Shown: positions 18,745 through 28,522, counted from the stretch's first letter. The stretch is 64,000 nt of DNA from Pedobacter alluvionis (GCF_003664035.1 NZ_RCCK01000014.1:332981-396980); one strand, 5' to 3'. The notes: generated from the sequence alone by a model not told the origin. Translations and numbers: made by a program.

Positions 18745-19968
18745 CTAATTAGTTTTGGGCAAATATTTCAGGCGAACCTGACTAATTCTCCAGAATGTAC
18801 CATCTCCAGCCCCTTTATTTGGAACATTGCCAACGAAACCAAGCGACACTTTCTTTTCGGTAGACAATGTAAAGGTAATCTTATGCGTACCTGGTGCATT
18901 GGTCTTAGCGTAGGCCAATGAAGACGCGATGTTGCCTGTATTGGGTATCCCATCTCCGTCTGCTGCCACGGTGTAAAAGTCTCCCCCTGCGGTACAATCG
19001 GGGATATCCATTTCGAAGGTGTACAACCCAGCCGGTAAAACAGGACTTTGGTAAATTTTACCATCAGTAATTGTAACCATATTATCTGCTGACCATCCTG
19101 CTTCCATGGCCAGTTGAGGGCCGCCAAACCAGGCATCTACCCCACCATAAAATACGCCTGCTGCCTGCCTGAAATTTCGCACAGCATCGTTGGTTGTCCA
19201 ACCAGTTGGGATTCCCCATCTGTCTCCCTTCACACTGGCGGTAAAGGGTATCCTGGTATTTAACATATACTGAGCAGTAACATCCTTTAAAACACCAACC
19301 TGAACAAATTCCGTATAAAAAGTATCTATACTTGATTTAGTGGGCAGATACAAGGTCCTGGTGCTAATTGTAGATGCCGTGCCTGCAAGATCATTCAATA
19401 CGGTACGTTCGCTTGCTATAGGTACCCTGACCGTTTTTAATCCGGTTGTCGAATTGTACCGGATTTCAGTAGCGAAAGGTCCGGCCGAAGGATCAATGGT
19501 TAGCCAATCAATGGCAGTTTCACCATTGGCTTGGGTTGCGCTGCCAATTACACGATTGGTTAATGAAGCAGCATAACGTGGGCCATAAACCCTCCCTACA
19601 GCATTAACAGCAATAGAACGGTTCCCTTCAGCATCAAAAGTGTACACTAAAAAGCTGCGTACCCCTTCTTCAACATTAAAAATCTGACTGAATTTCCGGG
19701 AATCTGTATTCATATTTACCGAATATTCGATCGAATCTTTTTGATCATTCCAGAGGATTTTAATCCTGTTGATTTTCGGATCGGCTTTTAAAAGACCGGT
19801 CAACTGTACACGATTGTTACCTGGGTTAATTTTAACAGAATCCAATTTACCCGAGTAAAGGATATCTCCTCCATCCAGGTATTTTTTATAATCATCCGGC
19901 TTAGAGCAACCAAACAGCATTACTGCTGTAAGGAAAACAAGGACGGTTTTCTTTATTTTGTATTTCAT
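18745..19968 (-). CDS. Surface lipoprotein with DUF4998 and DUF5013-like domains
   Basis: The 407-residue product has a lipoprotein signal with its Cys at the LFGCSKPDD junction (about residue 21). The acidic residues after Cys fit surface export in Bacteroidota. The N-terminal half resembles DUF4998 (VKINPGNNRVQLTGLL, KILWN). The C-terminal half (about 240-405) resembles the DUF5013 beta-sandwich, a likely carbohydrate- or ligand-binding fold. It is the last gene of a SusC-SusD operon and is followed by a terminator, so it is likely an accessory binding lipoprotein of that uptake system. The substrate is unknown and no hydrolase accompanies it. Confidence 0.8.
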   Translation of the reverse strand: MKYKIKKTVLVFLTAVMLFGCSKPDDYKKYLDGGDILYSGKLDSVKINPGNNRVQLTGLLKADPKINRIKILWNDQKDSIEYSVNMNTDSRKFSQIFNVEEGVRSFLVYTFDAEGNRSIAVNAVGRVYGPRYAASLTNRVIGSATQANGETAIDWLTIDPSAGPFATEIRYNSTTGLKTVRVPIASERTVLNDLAGTASTISTRTLYLPTKSSIDTFYTEFVQVGVLKDVTAQYMLNTRIPFTASVKGDRWGIPTGWTTNDAVRNFRQAAGVFYGGVDAWFGGPQLAMEAGWSADNMVTITDGKIYQSPVLPAGLYTFEMDIPDCTAGGDFYTVAADGDGIPNTGNIASSLAYAKTNAPGTHKITFTLSTEKKVSLGFVGNVPNKGAGDGTFWRISQVRLKYLPKTN

Positions 19969-19998
19969 CTCCTTAGTTCTAATAATGAATCAAATTGT

Positions 19999-21201
19999 TT
20001 ACTGTACCGAGCCATAAACCTCTATTTCATTGATACTTTGCGCGGTTCCGCCTGCCCAATTTTCCAGGCATCTGATTCTCAGATAGCGTACTTTAGGTGC
20101 AGCGAGATTAATGTCCCAACTAAAACCAGCTGCAGCAGTGGCCTGATCTTCTGCATTATCGTTACCGTAAGGCAATCCAGAAGGTTTTTTAACCTCGTAG
20201 CTACCTAGCAGAATCCAGCTTGAATCTAAAGCTCCGTTTAGATTTGGGCTATTAGAACCATAGATTTCGAACCTTTTCATCGTAGTGAGATAATAATACC
20301 TTATTCCTTCAGGGAAAGGGCGAATCCAGACCCGGCTTAATTTCGCCGAAACGCCAGTATCAAAACTAACCATATGCGGCCCATTACCACCATTGATCTG
20401 ATGGGTAAAACTTGTATAGGGCCATCCGAGCCTGCCATCCCAGGCATAATTCAGCGCAGCACCGTTGGTAACCTGAGGAGCGTCGCCAGGTAATACCAAA
20501 GCCCGGAAAAGTGATGGATTAAGCTTGGCTTCAAATATTGGATTTATTGTTTTGTAAAGCGTGTCGGAACTGTTTCCCCATTTGTCTTTAACAAAAATTG
20601 CCAATTCCTGCTTTGTGGTACTCAGCCCCCTGATTTTCGATAAAATTGAGTCAGTACGGGTAAATATGCTCCTAAAATTATCGACTTCAAATTGCTTAAA
20701 AACATTCATCTTCATTACAATTATGGAAATATTATCCCGTGTTGGATTTGTAGCCGCCAGATTATATCCACCAAAGGCATCGATAACCTGAATGCTTTTA
20801 AATGCTTTAAGGAATGGGGCTTCCAGGGGTTTTACTTTTACCATAGTTGGTTGCGAAAGTACTTCGCTCCTGCTTACAGAATACAGTGATACCTGATGCT
20901 CCAGCGTATCGGCAAATCCTTCAACTACAACAGTATCTTTATAAAAAGAGGATTTGGCTTCAAAATTAGTCCCATTGGCCAGTTTAAAAACTGCTTTTAC
21001 ATACAATAAATTCTTATCGTTTGGTAGCTTGTAGGTAATTCTGGCTTTACCGTTCAGATTCTCAACACGGATATTACTTACCATTTGCGGAACAGTTCCG
21101 TCATGCTCTGTTGGACCACCAAGTTCTTCCTCTTTACAGGAAAACAGAGCAAATACCAATGTGAACAGCAGTAAGTAATTTATTATTTTCTTTAATTTCA
21201 T
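19999..21201 (-). CDS. Surface lipoprotein with DUF4959/DUF5126/DUF5000-like domains
   Basis: The lipoprotein signal ends at FSCKEEELGG, with Cys near residue 22 from the chosen start. The frame is open from an ATG at 21231 that overlaps the susD stop. The ATG at 21201 is preferred because it gives a normal short signal peptide. The order resembles DUF4959 (IRVENLNGKARITYKLP), DUF5126 in the middle, and a C-terminal DUF5000/discoidin-like domain (VWIRPFPEGIRYYYLTTMKR, YLRIRCLENW, INEIEVYG). Such proteins sit next to SusCD pairs and are thought to bind glycans at the cell surface. The family assignment is from memory of typical architectures. Confidence 0.8.
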   Translation of the reverse strand: MKLKKIINYLLLFTLVFALFSCKEEELGGPTEHDGTVPQMVSNIRVENLNGKARITYKLPNDKNLLYVKAVFKLANGTNFEAKSSFYKDTVVVEGFADTLEHQVSLYSVSRSEVLSQPTMVKVKPLEAPFLKAFKSIQVIDAFGGYNLAATNPTRDNISIIVMKMNVFKQFEVDNFRSIFTRTDSILSKIRGLSTTKQELAIFVKDKWGNSSDTLYKTINPIFEAKLNPSLFRALVLPGDAPQVTNGAALNYAWDGRLGWPYTSFTHQINGGNGPHMVSFDTGVSAKLSRVWIRPFPEGIRYYYLTTMKRFEIYGSNSPNLNGALDSSWILLGSYEVKKPSGLPYGNDNAEDQATAAAGFSWDINLAAPKVRYLRIRCLENWAGGTAQSINEIEVYGSVQ

Positions 21202-21224
21202 AATTTTTATCTTTAAAATAAATA

Positions 21225-23171
21225 CTACCATCCAGGGTTCTCTACTAGTTTGGGGTTCTTTCTGATTTCATTGTCTCCAACCGGCCAAAAATAATCCCTG
21301 GGCGCTATAAATGTTTGGCTGAAAATAGTTCGTTCGATATTATAACTCTCAGCTGTCTTACCCAAAACACTTAGTCCCGTGATATCCTTATTGAGTTCCT
21401 CGCCAGATAGTTTCCATCTGCGGAGATCCCATAATCGTTGACCTTCGAATGCCAGTTCGATCAGGCGTTCTCTACGAATAATTTCCCGAAGGCCAGCCTG
21501 GCTGGTATACTTAGATGGACTCTTGGAATAATTTGTCCATGATTCTACAACACCTTTTAATCCGGCCCTGGTTCTCACGCGGTCTACATAGCTGATTGCA
21601 GTAACGGAACCGGGTTCCACTTCATTTAAAGCCTCAGCATACATCAAATAGAGGTCAGCCAGTCTTATTTCCGGCCAGGGATAGCTCTTCCAGCTTGGGG
21701 CATTACTGGTATTCGTAGTGGACTCCCAATGAACAAGTTTTTTAATAAAATAACCTGTCTCATTCCAATTGGTAAAATGACCAAATCCAGATCGCTCTGC
21801 ATTTTTTGACTGGACGTATACCGAGTTTACGTCGCTACTTGTGCTGGTCGCATCCTTCATATACCATTTACTTCCATCAAACCCCAGATCAGCATAAAAC
21901 CTTGGTTCACGGTCATAATTAAGTCTTGCTGTAGCAAATCCAGGTTCAATTGTAAAACGCTCTGAAGTATTGGCTACCCTGGTTTGCATATAATTGCCAA
22001 AATCCAGTGTTTTATCTTCTTCAATGGGTACACCGTTTTTGCTGTAAAACATTTTCGCAATTTTCAACGGCGCTCCCCAAACACCTTGTAACTGGAATCT
22101 ATCCACATTTTCGATGCCTGCCATTGGCGGCATACAAAGGGCTTCATTCACAAAATAACTGTTTGAAAGTGCCCAAACATGTTCAGTACTCCATCTGGTG
22201 GTTACCGAATTGCGGATGTTCAATTGAGTTTTTGTTTCTGCGCTTAAGCCATACGAATCGTTAGTATAAGTATAAAGGGCACTGCCATTTAACTCCGCAG
22301 ACTCTATTGCTGCTTTGGCTGCATCCCTTGCCTTTTCCCATTTTTTAAGATCGAACACCGGATTGAAAAACGTTGTATTTTCTTTATCCTTAAAGCCCGC
22401 ATAATCCGAATTCCCATTAAATAGCGGACTTGCTGCCATTAAAAGGAGTTTTGCCTTGACAGCAAGCGCAATTGGTTTGGTTATTCTACCCAACTCTTTA
22501 TTCTCATCAGAAATCCGTTGTGGCAGCTTTTCAGTCGCCGCATCTAAAAGTGCTGAGAGATAATTTACAGTCTCATCTATTGGGGCACGTTTATAATAAA
22601 GCCCTTCAGGGTCCGAGGATTCGAGTGTATTTACATCAATAAGCGGTATAGGGCCATACATCCTCATCAGGTAATAGTGGTAATAGGCCTTTAAAAATTC
22701 TACTTCTCCGATCCATCTTTCCCGTTCAGCTATTCCCAGATCGGGCGCTTTTGTTTCGTCTTTGATATTTTGAAGAAAGATGTTGCAATGGCGTATGGCC
22801 CTGAACATCTTGAGATAATTATTTCCTCCATTCGCTCCTTTTAAGTCTCCACCCCATTCGTTAAACAAGGGTCTGCTTCTATTTTGTTCCCCCTGGGCAA
22901 TCTGAAAGGCTGGATGCCAATGTGCCTTGTCTGTTTGGGGCAACCAGATTTCATCACCCGACATCATTCCGGCATTGAACCAGCCATCTCCATTTTTGGG
23001 TAAGTAAGAATAACAGGTAAAGAGATATTTTTCGGCTTCGATACGAAGTTTGAATGCATTTTCGATCACGGCAACGTTATCAGGAACAATGTCCAGATAC
23101 TTTTTGCAGGATGTTATGCTACAAAAGACTGTGAAAACGACAGCTAATGCAATTATTTTTTTCTTATTCAT
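21225..23171 (-). CDS. SusD/RagB-family nutrient-binding lipoprotein
   Basis: The 648-residue product has a lipoprotein signal ending at ITSCKKYLDIVP (Cys near residue 22), the standard SusD start. TPR-like helices include EVEFLKAYYHYYLMRMYGPIPLID near 155. The C-terminal part has the family hallmarks WPEIRLADLYLMYAEALNE and RRERLIELAFEGQRLWDLRRW. It caps the SusC transporter encoded directly upstream (gap of 17 bp) and captures the substrate at the surface. Its length is in the upper range for SusD proteins. Confidence 0.95.
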   Translation of the reverse strand: MNKKKIIALAVVFTVFCSITSCKKYLDIVPDNVAVIENAFKLRIEAEKYLFTCYSYLPKNGDGWFNAGMMSGDEIWLPQTDKAHWHPAFQIAQGEQNRSRPLFNEWGGDLKGANGGNNYLKMFRAIRHCNIFLQNIKDETKAPDLGIAERERWIGEVEFLKAYYHYYLMRMYGPIPLIDVNTLESSDPEGLYYKRAPIDETVNYLSALLDAATEKLPQRISDENKELGRITKPIALAVKAKLLLMAASPLFNGNSDYAGFKDKENTTFFNPVFDLKKWEKARDAAKAAIESAELNGSALYTYTNDSYGLSAETKTQLNIRNSVTTRWSTEHVWALSNSYFVNEALCMPPMAGIENVDRFQLQGVWGAPLKIAKMFYSKNGVPIEEDKTLDFGNYMQTRVANTSERFTIEPGFATARLNYDREPRFYADLGFDGSKWYMKDATSTSSDVNSVYVQSKNAERSGFGHFTNWNETGYFIKKLVHWESTTNTSNAPSWKSYPWPEIRLADLYLMYAEALNEVEPGSVTAISYVDRVRTRAGLKGVVESWTNYSKSPSKYTSQAGLREIIRRERLIELAFEGQRLWDLRRWKLSGEELNKDITGLSVLGKTAESYNIERTIFSQTFIAPRDYFWPVGDNEIRKNPKLVENPGW

Positions 23172-23188
23172 TTCCGTTAGATATTATA

Positions 23189-26100
23189 TTATAAACTCAC
23201 CTGTAAGCCTAGGTTATAAAGCGATTGGAGTGGATAGTTCATTCCATTGCCACGCATTTCTGCATCCCACATCTTGAACTTACTCAACATGAAAAGGTTA
23301 GTTGCCGACAAATAAAAGCGGATATTTCTCACATTCAGTTTTTTAATCTCCGAGGTGTATCCAAATTCCACATTTTTTAACCTAAGGAAATTGCCATTCC
23401 TCATCCACCAGGTTGATGTTACATTATTACTCGGCACCCTCCAGGTGCTTAATCTTGGCCAAAAGGCATAAAGATTAGGATTTGTCTCAGTCCAATAATT
23501 ATCGGCAACTGCCTTTAGCAAACCTGTCTGATAACCACCACTTTGATAAAATGGCTGAACTTGTTCCGAGTTTATGAAAAACGAAAAGCGGGCCGATCCC
23601 TGGAAATAAAAACTAAAATCAAATTTCTTATACCTAAAGCTTGATCCGAAACCATAAGTAATTTCTGGTTCTGTAGGATAACCAAGAGCAACCTGATCAT
23701 CCGTGTTGATGACCCCATCGCCATTTATATCCCTGTATTTAATATCACCTGCCCTGAGACCACGATCGCCAAACTGAACAGGTGAATTGGCAACTTCTTC
23801 ATCATCAACAAACAACCGTTCAGCAATATACCCGTAGGCTTGATTAAATGCTGTTCCTTTTCTCGATAGGTAAGATAGTGATGCAGGGTAAGGAAGTTCA
23901 TCAACCCTACCTATCTTAGTTGTAGCATAAGTAAAAGTACCCCTGGCATTGATCGAAAAATCACGGGAAATATTTGCCCGATAGCTTCCAGACATATCTA
24001 CACCTTTGGATGTACCTTCTCCGAAATTAGAAAAAGTTGTTGCCATCAGGCCCGCTGCATTATCAATATTTGCTGCAGGTTGCAAGATGTTGGTTCGTTT
24101 TTGCTTGTAAACATCCACAATTACATCAATTCCTTTTCCTACTGTCAAATCCATCCCAATATTTAACTGCGTTGACCTCTCCCAAGAAATATCAGCATTT
24201 GCATATCTGGATATGGAAACACCAGGACGGCTATATAATGCAGCTCCGTCATTTCTACCAAAAGAGGCGCCATAACTATAGTCGTTTAAACTTACCCGCG
24301 ACATGTAAAAGAAACGGTCCTCTACTCTTCCAATGGCATCATTTCCTGCAACACCGTATGTAGCCCTAAATTTAAGACTAGAAATTACACCTCTCAGTGG
24401 TTCGAAAAACTTTTCATTCGAAATCCGGTAGCCAATACCGGCAGAGGGAAAGAATCCCCATCTGTTACGCGTATCAAAACGCTCAGACCCGTTGTAACCA
24501 AAGTTAAATTCCGCGAGATATCTATCGTCATACCCATAAGAGAACCTTCCTGAAACACCTGCGTTTCTCGAAGGTAAAGACTGGATCAGCTCGTCAACAT
24601 TGGCATTTTCATAATCTGAAAGATAAGAAACAAGCATCCCTCCAACCGCATGTTTATTATTAAAAGTCCTGTTATAATTAACCGAACCTTCCAGCCACAT
24701 CCTTGAGTCAATATCTTTTGCATCCCTGCTAAAATTTAGTACTTCTGTTCCAACGGTACCTATCGAATTCTGTCCACCATCGTTTAATGCAGTTAAATTA
24801 TAGGATTGATCCTGGGCATTAATCACTGCAGAATAAAAAAATGGATCGTAATTTCTATTTACCCTGTAAAAGGAAGTCCTCCGCAAATACCCCATTGCCC
24901 GTGCACTTAAGCCCGTTGTTAAAGCAGCCAGGTCCTGTTTTAATTCCAGCTGGGGCTGCAGGTTCGAGGTCTTATAAACCTGATACCCTTTTACCATCTC
25001 CGCATAAGGATTGGTATACAGGTTAGAACTTAAACTCAAGTCGGTATTGCGTGTTTGAGCAGAACCAAAAAGCGGATGCTCAATGAAGGGCAATTTGCCT
25101 GATGGATACACAGCCGGGAACATGACCGGATTTGCGTTTAACGCATTTCTAAAAGTTTGCTCACCGCCAGAGATACGCCTTGAACCATCAAACCCACCGA
25201 TCGGCCCCTGGTAGTCATCAAACTGGCCATACATACGAATAACTAATACGGTTGATTTGGTGAGATCAAAATCTATATTCGTCCGGATTGAATAGTTTTT
25301 CAGGCGAATATTATTATTAAAATCATTAATCGGGTTCACTTTTAAGTTACCGTTATCCTGGTTTAAGGTACCTGCAATGTAATACCTGGCACGGTTGGTA
25401 CCACCTGATATATTCAGGTTGTAGCCCTGGTTAACCGTTTGCTTTTTGATAAGCTGGTCTAACCAGTTATTGTTCGGGTATAGATATGGATCTTCACCAG
25501 CTGCAGTACTGTTTATTTTATTTTGAGAATAGGGCTCAATTCCATTTGGAGTACGTGTTATTGAAGCTTCATTCGCCATTTTCATATAGGTGATATTATC
25601 TGCAAACTCATAATCCCTGGTATTCCTCGATATTCTATTCTCTACCCTGAAATTAAACTGGGGCTTTCCGTTCACTCCCATTTTGGTATTAATAAGGACA
25701 ACCCCATTTGCCCCCCTTGCACCGTAAACTGACGAGGCCGCAGCATCTTTCAGTACAGAAAAATCCGAGATATCATCTGGTTGCAGGCGCGCCATATCGG
25801 TAGCCGAGGATTCCACTCCATCAATTAAAATGAGTGGATCTCTTTTACCTGAGCCAAACGTAGATAAACCCCGGATATAGAAGGTCGAGTTATCAGTGCC
25901 CAATCCTGGCTCACCACTATTCTGGAAAGCGATCACTCCGGCAATACGCCCGGCAAGGGCATTAGTCAGGTTTGATGAAGGGGTTTTTAAATCCTTCACA
26001 TTTACCGTCGTAATCGAACTAACCATACTCGCTTTTTTCTGGGTATTACCAAATCCCGTTACGGCAACTTCCTGTAACTCTGTGGTAGCACTTTCAAGTT

Positions 26101-26533
26101 TGATATCCAAAGTGATCACATTGCCTGCATCGACTGATTTTGAAGCAAGTGAAATTTGCCTTGGCTTGAATCCTATACATGTTATGGTGAGCATCGCCGA
26201 CTTTGCAGCCCTAATTTCAAATCGGCCAAAATTGTCTGTAGCGACTCCTTGATTAGCAGCCCCTACAATTTTGATCACGGCGCCAGGGAGTCCACTTGTC
26301 GTATCCCTAACAATACCCTTTACCGTTATTGAATTCTGGGCCATGGAATTAATACTCAAAAAGATGAGAAAAAGCATGACATATTTTGCTAATCCCATAC
26401 TGCTAAAACCCGATTTAATTTCCTTCATTTTTTGCTGCCTGTTCATCACTGGTGATAGCATTATTTTGAAAGACCCGGTCAATAAATCAGGCAGATTACG
26501 AATTTTTGGGCTTAACCCTTGTTTGTTACTCAT
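23189..26533 (-). CDS. SusC/RagA-family TonB-linked outer-membrane transporter
   Basis: The 1,114-residue product has a signal peptide near residues 50-66 (YVMLFLIFLSINSMAQ), so the true start may be one of the internal Met codons downstream of 26533. It continues with a carboxypeptidase-regulatory-like domain (VKGIVRDTTSGLPGA), the TonB-box/plug region (LQEVAVTGFG, IRGLSTFGSGKRDPLILIDGV, SVLKDAAASSVYGARGANGV) and a beta-barrel ending in LGLQVSL. There is no STN domain, so it is not expected to signal to an anti-sigma factor. It works with the SusD encoded next. The substrate is not indicated by any linked enzyme. Confidence 0.96.
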   Translation of the reverse strand: MSNKQGLSPKIRNLPDLLTGSFKIMLSPVMNRQQKMKEIKSGFSSMGLAKYVMLFLIFLSINSMAQNSITVKGIVRDTTSGLPGAVIKIVGAANQGVATDNFGRFEIRAAKSAMLTITCIGFKPRQISLASKSVDAGNVITLDIKLESATTELQEVAVTGFGNTQKKASMVSSITTVNVKDLKTPSSNLTNALAGRIAGVIAFQNSGEPGLGTDNSTFYIRGLSTFGSGKRDPLILIDGVESSATDMARLQPDDISDFSVLKDAAASSVYGARGANGVVLINTKMGVNGKPQFNFRVENRISRNTRDYEFADNITYMKMANEASITRTPNGIEPYSQNKINSTAAGEDPYLYPNNNWLDQLIKKQTVNQGYNLNISGGTNRARYYIAGTLNQDNGNLKVNPINDFNNNIRLKNYSIRTNIDFDLTKSTVLVIRMYGQFDDYQGPIGGFDGSRRISGGEQTFRNALNANPVMFPAVYPSGKLPFIEHPLFGSAQTRNTDLSLSSNLYTNPYAEMVKGYQVYKTSNLQPQLELKQDLAALTTGLSARAMGYLRRTSFYRVNRNYDPFFYSAVINAQDQSYNLTALNDGGQNSIGTVGTEVLNFSRDAKDIDSRMWLEGSVNYNRTFNNKHAVGGMLVSYLSDYENANVDELIQSLPSRNAGVSGRFSYGYDDRYLAEFNFGYNGSERFDTRNRWGFFPSAGIGYRISNEKFFEPLRGVISSLKFRATYGVAGNDAIGRVEDRFFYMSRVSLNDYSYGASFGRNDGAALYSRPGVSISRYANADISWERSTQLNIGMDLTVGKGIDVIVDVYKQKRTNILQPAANIDNAAGLMATTFSNFGEGTSKGVDMSGSYRANISRDFSINARGTFTYATTKIGRVDELPYPASLSYLSRKGTAFNQAYGYIAERLFVDDEEVANSPVQFGDRGLRAGDIKYRDINGDGVINTDDQVALGYPTEPEITYGFGSSFRYKKFDFSFYFQGSARFSFFINSEQVQPFYQSGGYQTGLLKAVADNYWTETNPNLYAFWPRLSTWRVPSNNVTSTWWMRNGNFLRLKNVEFGYTSEIKKLNVRNIRFYLSATNLFMLSKFKMWDAEMRGNGMNYPLQSLYNLGLQVSL

Positions 26534-26763
26534 AAAATTATTTGGTTAGTGGTTTAGATGGATTTAAACAGGCATAACATTCCCCATTCCTTTTCAAGAT
26601 TAATTTTAAATGTCAAAACGACATTTATTATAATAAGCAAAGAAATATGGCATAAGACGAAATCTTAACCCATTTCTGTTTAAACATATCCCTTATCTGA
26701 AAAAATGATAGTGCTGACTTTTAAATAGGTGCTTGCCTATAGAGGATTCGACTTTGGTTCATA

Positions 26764-26793
26764 TTAGTTATATTTGGTTAATAGTTAGTTATA
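26764..26793. promoter_or_regulatory. Direct repeat TTAGTTATA x2, 21-bp period
   Basis: TTAGTTATA occurs at 26764-26772 and 26785-26793 with a 12-bp spacer. Two 9-bp direct repeats 12-13 bp apart is the geometry bound by LytTR regulators; the sequence match to their consensus is only partial. Confidence 0.4.
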
Positions 26794-26820
26794 CTCATTA
26801 TCACTTCAGAAGATAATAAG

Positions 26821-26855
26821 CATTTAATAAACGTCTGAAAAACGTTTATTAAATG
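26821..26855. promoter_or_regulatory. Perfect 14-bp inverted repeat
   Basis: CATTTAATAAACGT (26821-26834) is followed after 7 bases by its exact reverse complement (26842-26855). There is no T-tract on either side, so an operator is more likely than a terminator. Confidence 0.5.
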
Positions 26856-26880
26856 TAAACACAATTGCAACATAATACTG

Positions 26881-26914
26881 ACCGTATTTTAACATAAAAT
26901 AACCGTATTTTAAC
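26881..26914. promoter_or_regulatory. Direct repeat ACCGTATTTTAAC x2, 21-bp period
   Basis: The 13-mer occurs at 26881-26893 and 26902-26914. The two-helical-turn spacing and CCGT core fit a tandem-dimer regulator site such as LytTR or AraC type. Confidence 0.45.
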
Positions 26915-27251
26915 CCATCTATATAAAATCACATGAAGTTGTTTAGCGTTTCTACTGGGTACGGGATTTTCTGCTGACATAATTAGACTGATGGTTAAGT
27001 TTAACAATAAACAATTATGTAAGTTGAATGATGTTACCTTCTCGTCCCATTATTTCCTGAAAATAAACTAACTCAAAAGCCATCTGTTGGCTCCCACCCT
27101 ACAATCCTATATTTTTTTTAAAGAAAGAATGATTTATGTAAAAACTTGAACCAGTTGCAACCACAGATATCCGAAATTGTTAAATATTGTCAAGAAAGTT
27201 AAAAAGGGTTAATGATTACGCAGACGAAAAGGAAGTTAATACTTTCGGAGT

Positions 27252-27836
27252 ATGAAAACTAAAATTACACTTCTTCTTATGTTATTTGGCGCACTGGGTG
27301 TGGGCAAAATAATGGCTCAAGACTCATTGCTTAAACATTCTGTTTACGTCGCTCCGTTTGTCGGTCTAAATTCAACAATTAAGGCCCCCGTATACGGAGC
27401 CGAGGTTGGATATGAATATCGGCTCAATAAACATTGGGGACTTACTGCCGGCGTAAATATCGCTTATACGCAAAAGAACAATCCTGCAATTTATGATGGT
27501 AATAATGGGGGGAAACAAGCAATAAATTCTAAACTCCTCCAAAATGCATTCTATGCTGGTGCAAAGTATTATATGGGTAAGTTTTATTTGGCTGCTGATT
27601 TTGGCTATCAGGACGCTTACACAACAATAAACTATCAGTATATGGGTACAGGATCCAGTTACAATTATGGCACCACAGCGTCAAACGGATTTTATCAAGC
27701 TTATGGTATTGGCTATCAAATGCCGCTTGCAAAAGGTGATAACATCGAGTTTTTTGCAAAAGGAACCAACGCAAATAGTAATACGAGTTACCTGATTGGC
27801 TTTAAGTATAATTTCGGGCTATTTAGAAGAAAATAA
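27252..27836 (+). CDS. Small outer-membrane beta-barrel protein
   Basis: The 194-residue product has a signal peptide cleaved after KIMAQ (about residue 22). Alternating hydrophobic strands with aromatic ends follow (YVAPFVGLNS, GAEVGYEYRL, WGLTAGVNIAYTQ, YAGAKYYMGKFYLAADFGYQ, YLIGFKYNFGLF). This fits an 8-stranded OmpA/OmpX-like barrel. The last residues end in an aromatic-rich strand, as needed for BAM recognition. It is a single-gene unit with a terminator after it. No function beyond an outer-membrane location is suggested. Confidence 0.8.
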   Translation: MKTKITLLLMLFGALGVGKIMAQDSLLKHSVYVAPFVGLNSTIKAPVYGAEVGYEYRLNKHWGLTAGVNIAYTQKNNPAIYDGNNGGKQAINSKLLQNAFYAGAKYYMGKFYLAADFGYQDAYTTINYQYMGTGSSYNYGTTASNGFYQAYGIGYQMPLAKGDNIEFFAKGTNANSNTSYLIGFKYNFGLFRRK

Positions 27837-27850
27837 CTCTTTGCCACTTA

Positions 27851-27890
27851 AACTTACCCAGGTATCGTTAATTAACCTGGGTGAGTTTAG
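27851..27890 (+). terminator. Hairpin terminator after beta-barrel gene
   Basis: AACTTACCCAGGT (27851-27863) pairs with 27875-27887 with one mismatch and an 11-base loop. There is a short T-run (TTTAG) after it. It lies 14 bp past the stop codon. Confidence 0.7.
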
Positions 27891-28024
27891 GCAAACTTAA
27901 AAATAGAAATTCTATATCCTGCTAAAAAATTTTTAGCATGCATATCTGTAGTACTTATGGCAACTAAAAATAAGCGTCTCAAAAAACGAAGAATTCCTTA
28001 TGCTTAAATAAGGAATCTGTTTTC

Positions 28025-28522
28025 TCAACCAGCCTGACCAACAAGGCTGTTAAGTGATCGCTGGTTTCGTATATGGAGATAACGATCAATTCGCCTCTTA
28101 TTCTGTTGCTGCAACAAACTTGGATATAGGTTCATTAAAATATTAATCAGTAACATCACAATTGCAAATAAGTACAAGCCCTGTGATAATTTAATTACGA
28201 TGAAAATCATCACAAATAGAAAAGCAAAAAGATGGTTTAGTTCAGCCTTTGTCATTTCCAATCTATATTCTCCCAGCTCATTTGCCAGGATTTTTTTAGT
28301 GACTGATAACCTGGGATTGAAATATTTAAAGAAGCTATGCATGATGATCCATTTGAACGGTGTTAGTCCAACTAATCCGTTAACCTTTTCATTTTTTATA
28401 AAATTTAGGTTGGCTAATCCATTCCTGTAAAAATTTGTTCTTGAAAGTAAGGCAGTTATGATCATGCCAACTATCCAGGAAATAAAAGCAATCGAAAAAC
28501 TAAATGTAAAATACTTAATCAT
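28025..28522 (-). CDS. Four-helix membrane protein, possibly CrtO-type glycosyl-carotenoid acyltransferase-like
   Basis: The 165-residue product has hydrophobic segments near residues 5-27, 55-70, 95-112 and 118-136. The middle has EMTKAELNHLFAF and the end has NLYPSLLQQQNKRRIDRYL. This pattern (M..aE..H, then N.YP..lQ..N..R) recalls the small glycosyl-4,4'-diaponeurosporenoate acyltransferase (CrtO-like) family, whose usual length is similar. The assignment is from motif resemblance only, and no carotenoid genes are nearby. It is a single gene transcribed towards the beta-barrel gene. Confidence 0.5.
   Translation of the reverse strand: MIKYFTFSFSIAFISWIVGMIITALLSRTNFYRNGLANLNFIKNEKVNGLVGLTPFKWIIMHSFFKYFNPRLSVTKKILANELGEYRLEMTKAELNHLFAFLFVMIFIVIKLSQGLYLFAIVMLLINILMNLYPSLLQQQNKRRIDRYLHIRNQRSLNSLVGQAG

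Larger units (their letters stand above)
26534..27251. other. Divergent intergenic region with several repeat motifs
   Basis: These 718 bp separate the minus-strand susC and the plus-strand beta-barrel gene. No gene is supported. Two 21-bp-spaced direct repeats and a perfect 14-bp inverted repeat (listed separately) cluster in 26764-26914, so this is likely the control region for one or both genes. Confidence 0.6.

Noticed and set aside
24037..24363. 108-codon plus-strand frame inside susC
   Set aside because: Antisense shadow of the beta-barrel coding region, with atypical composition.
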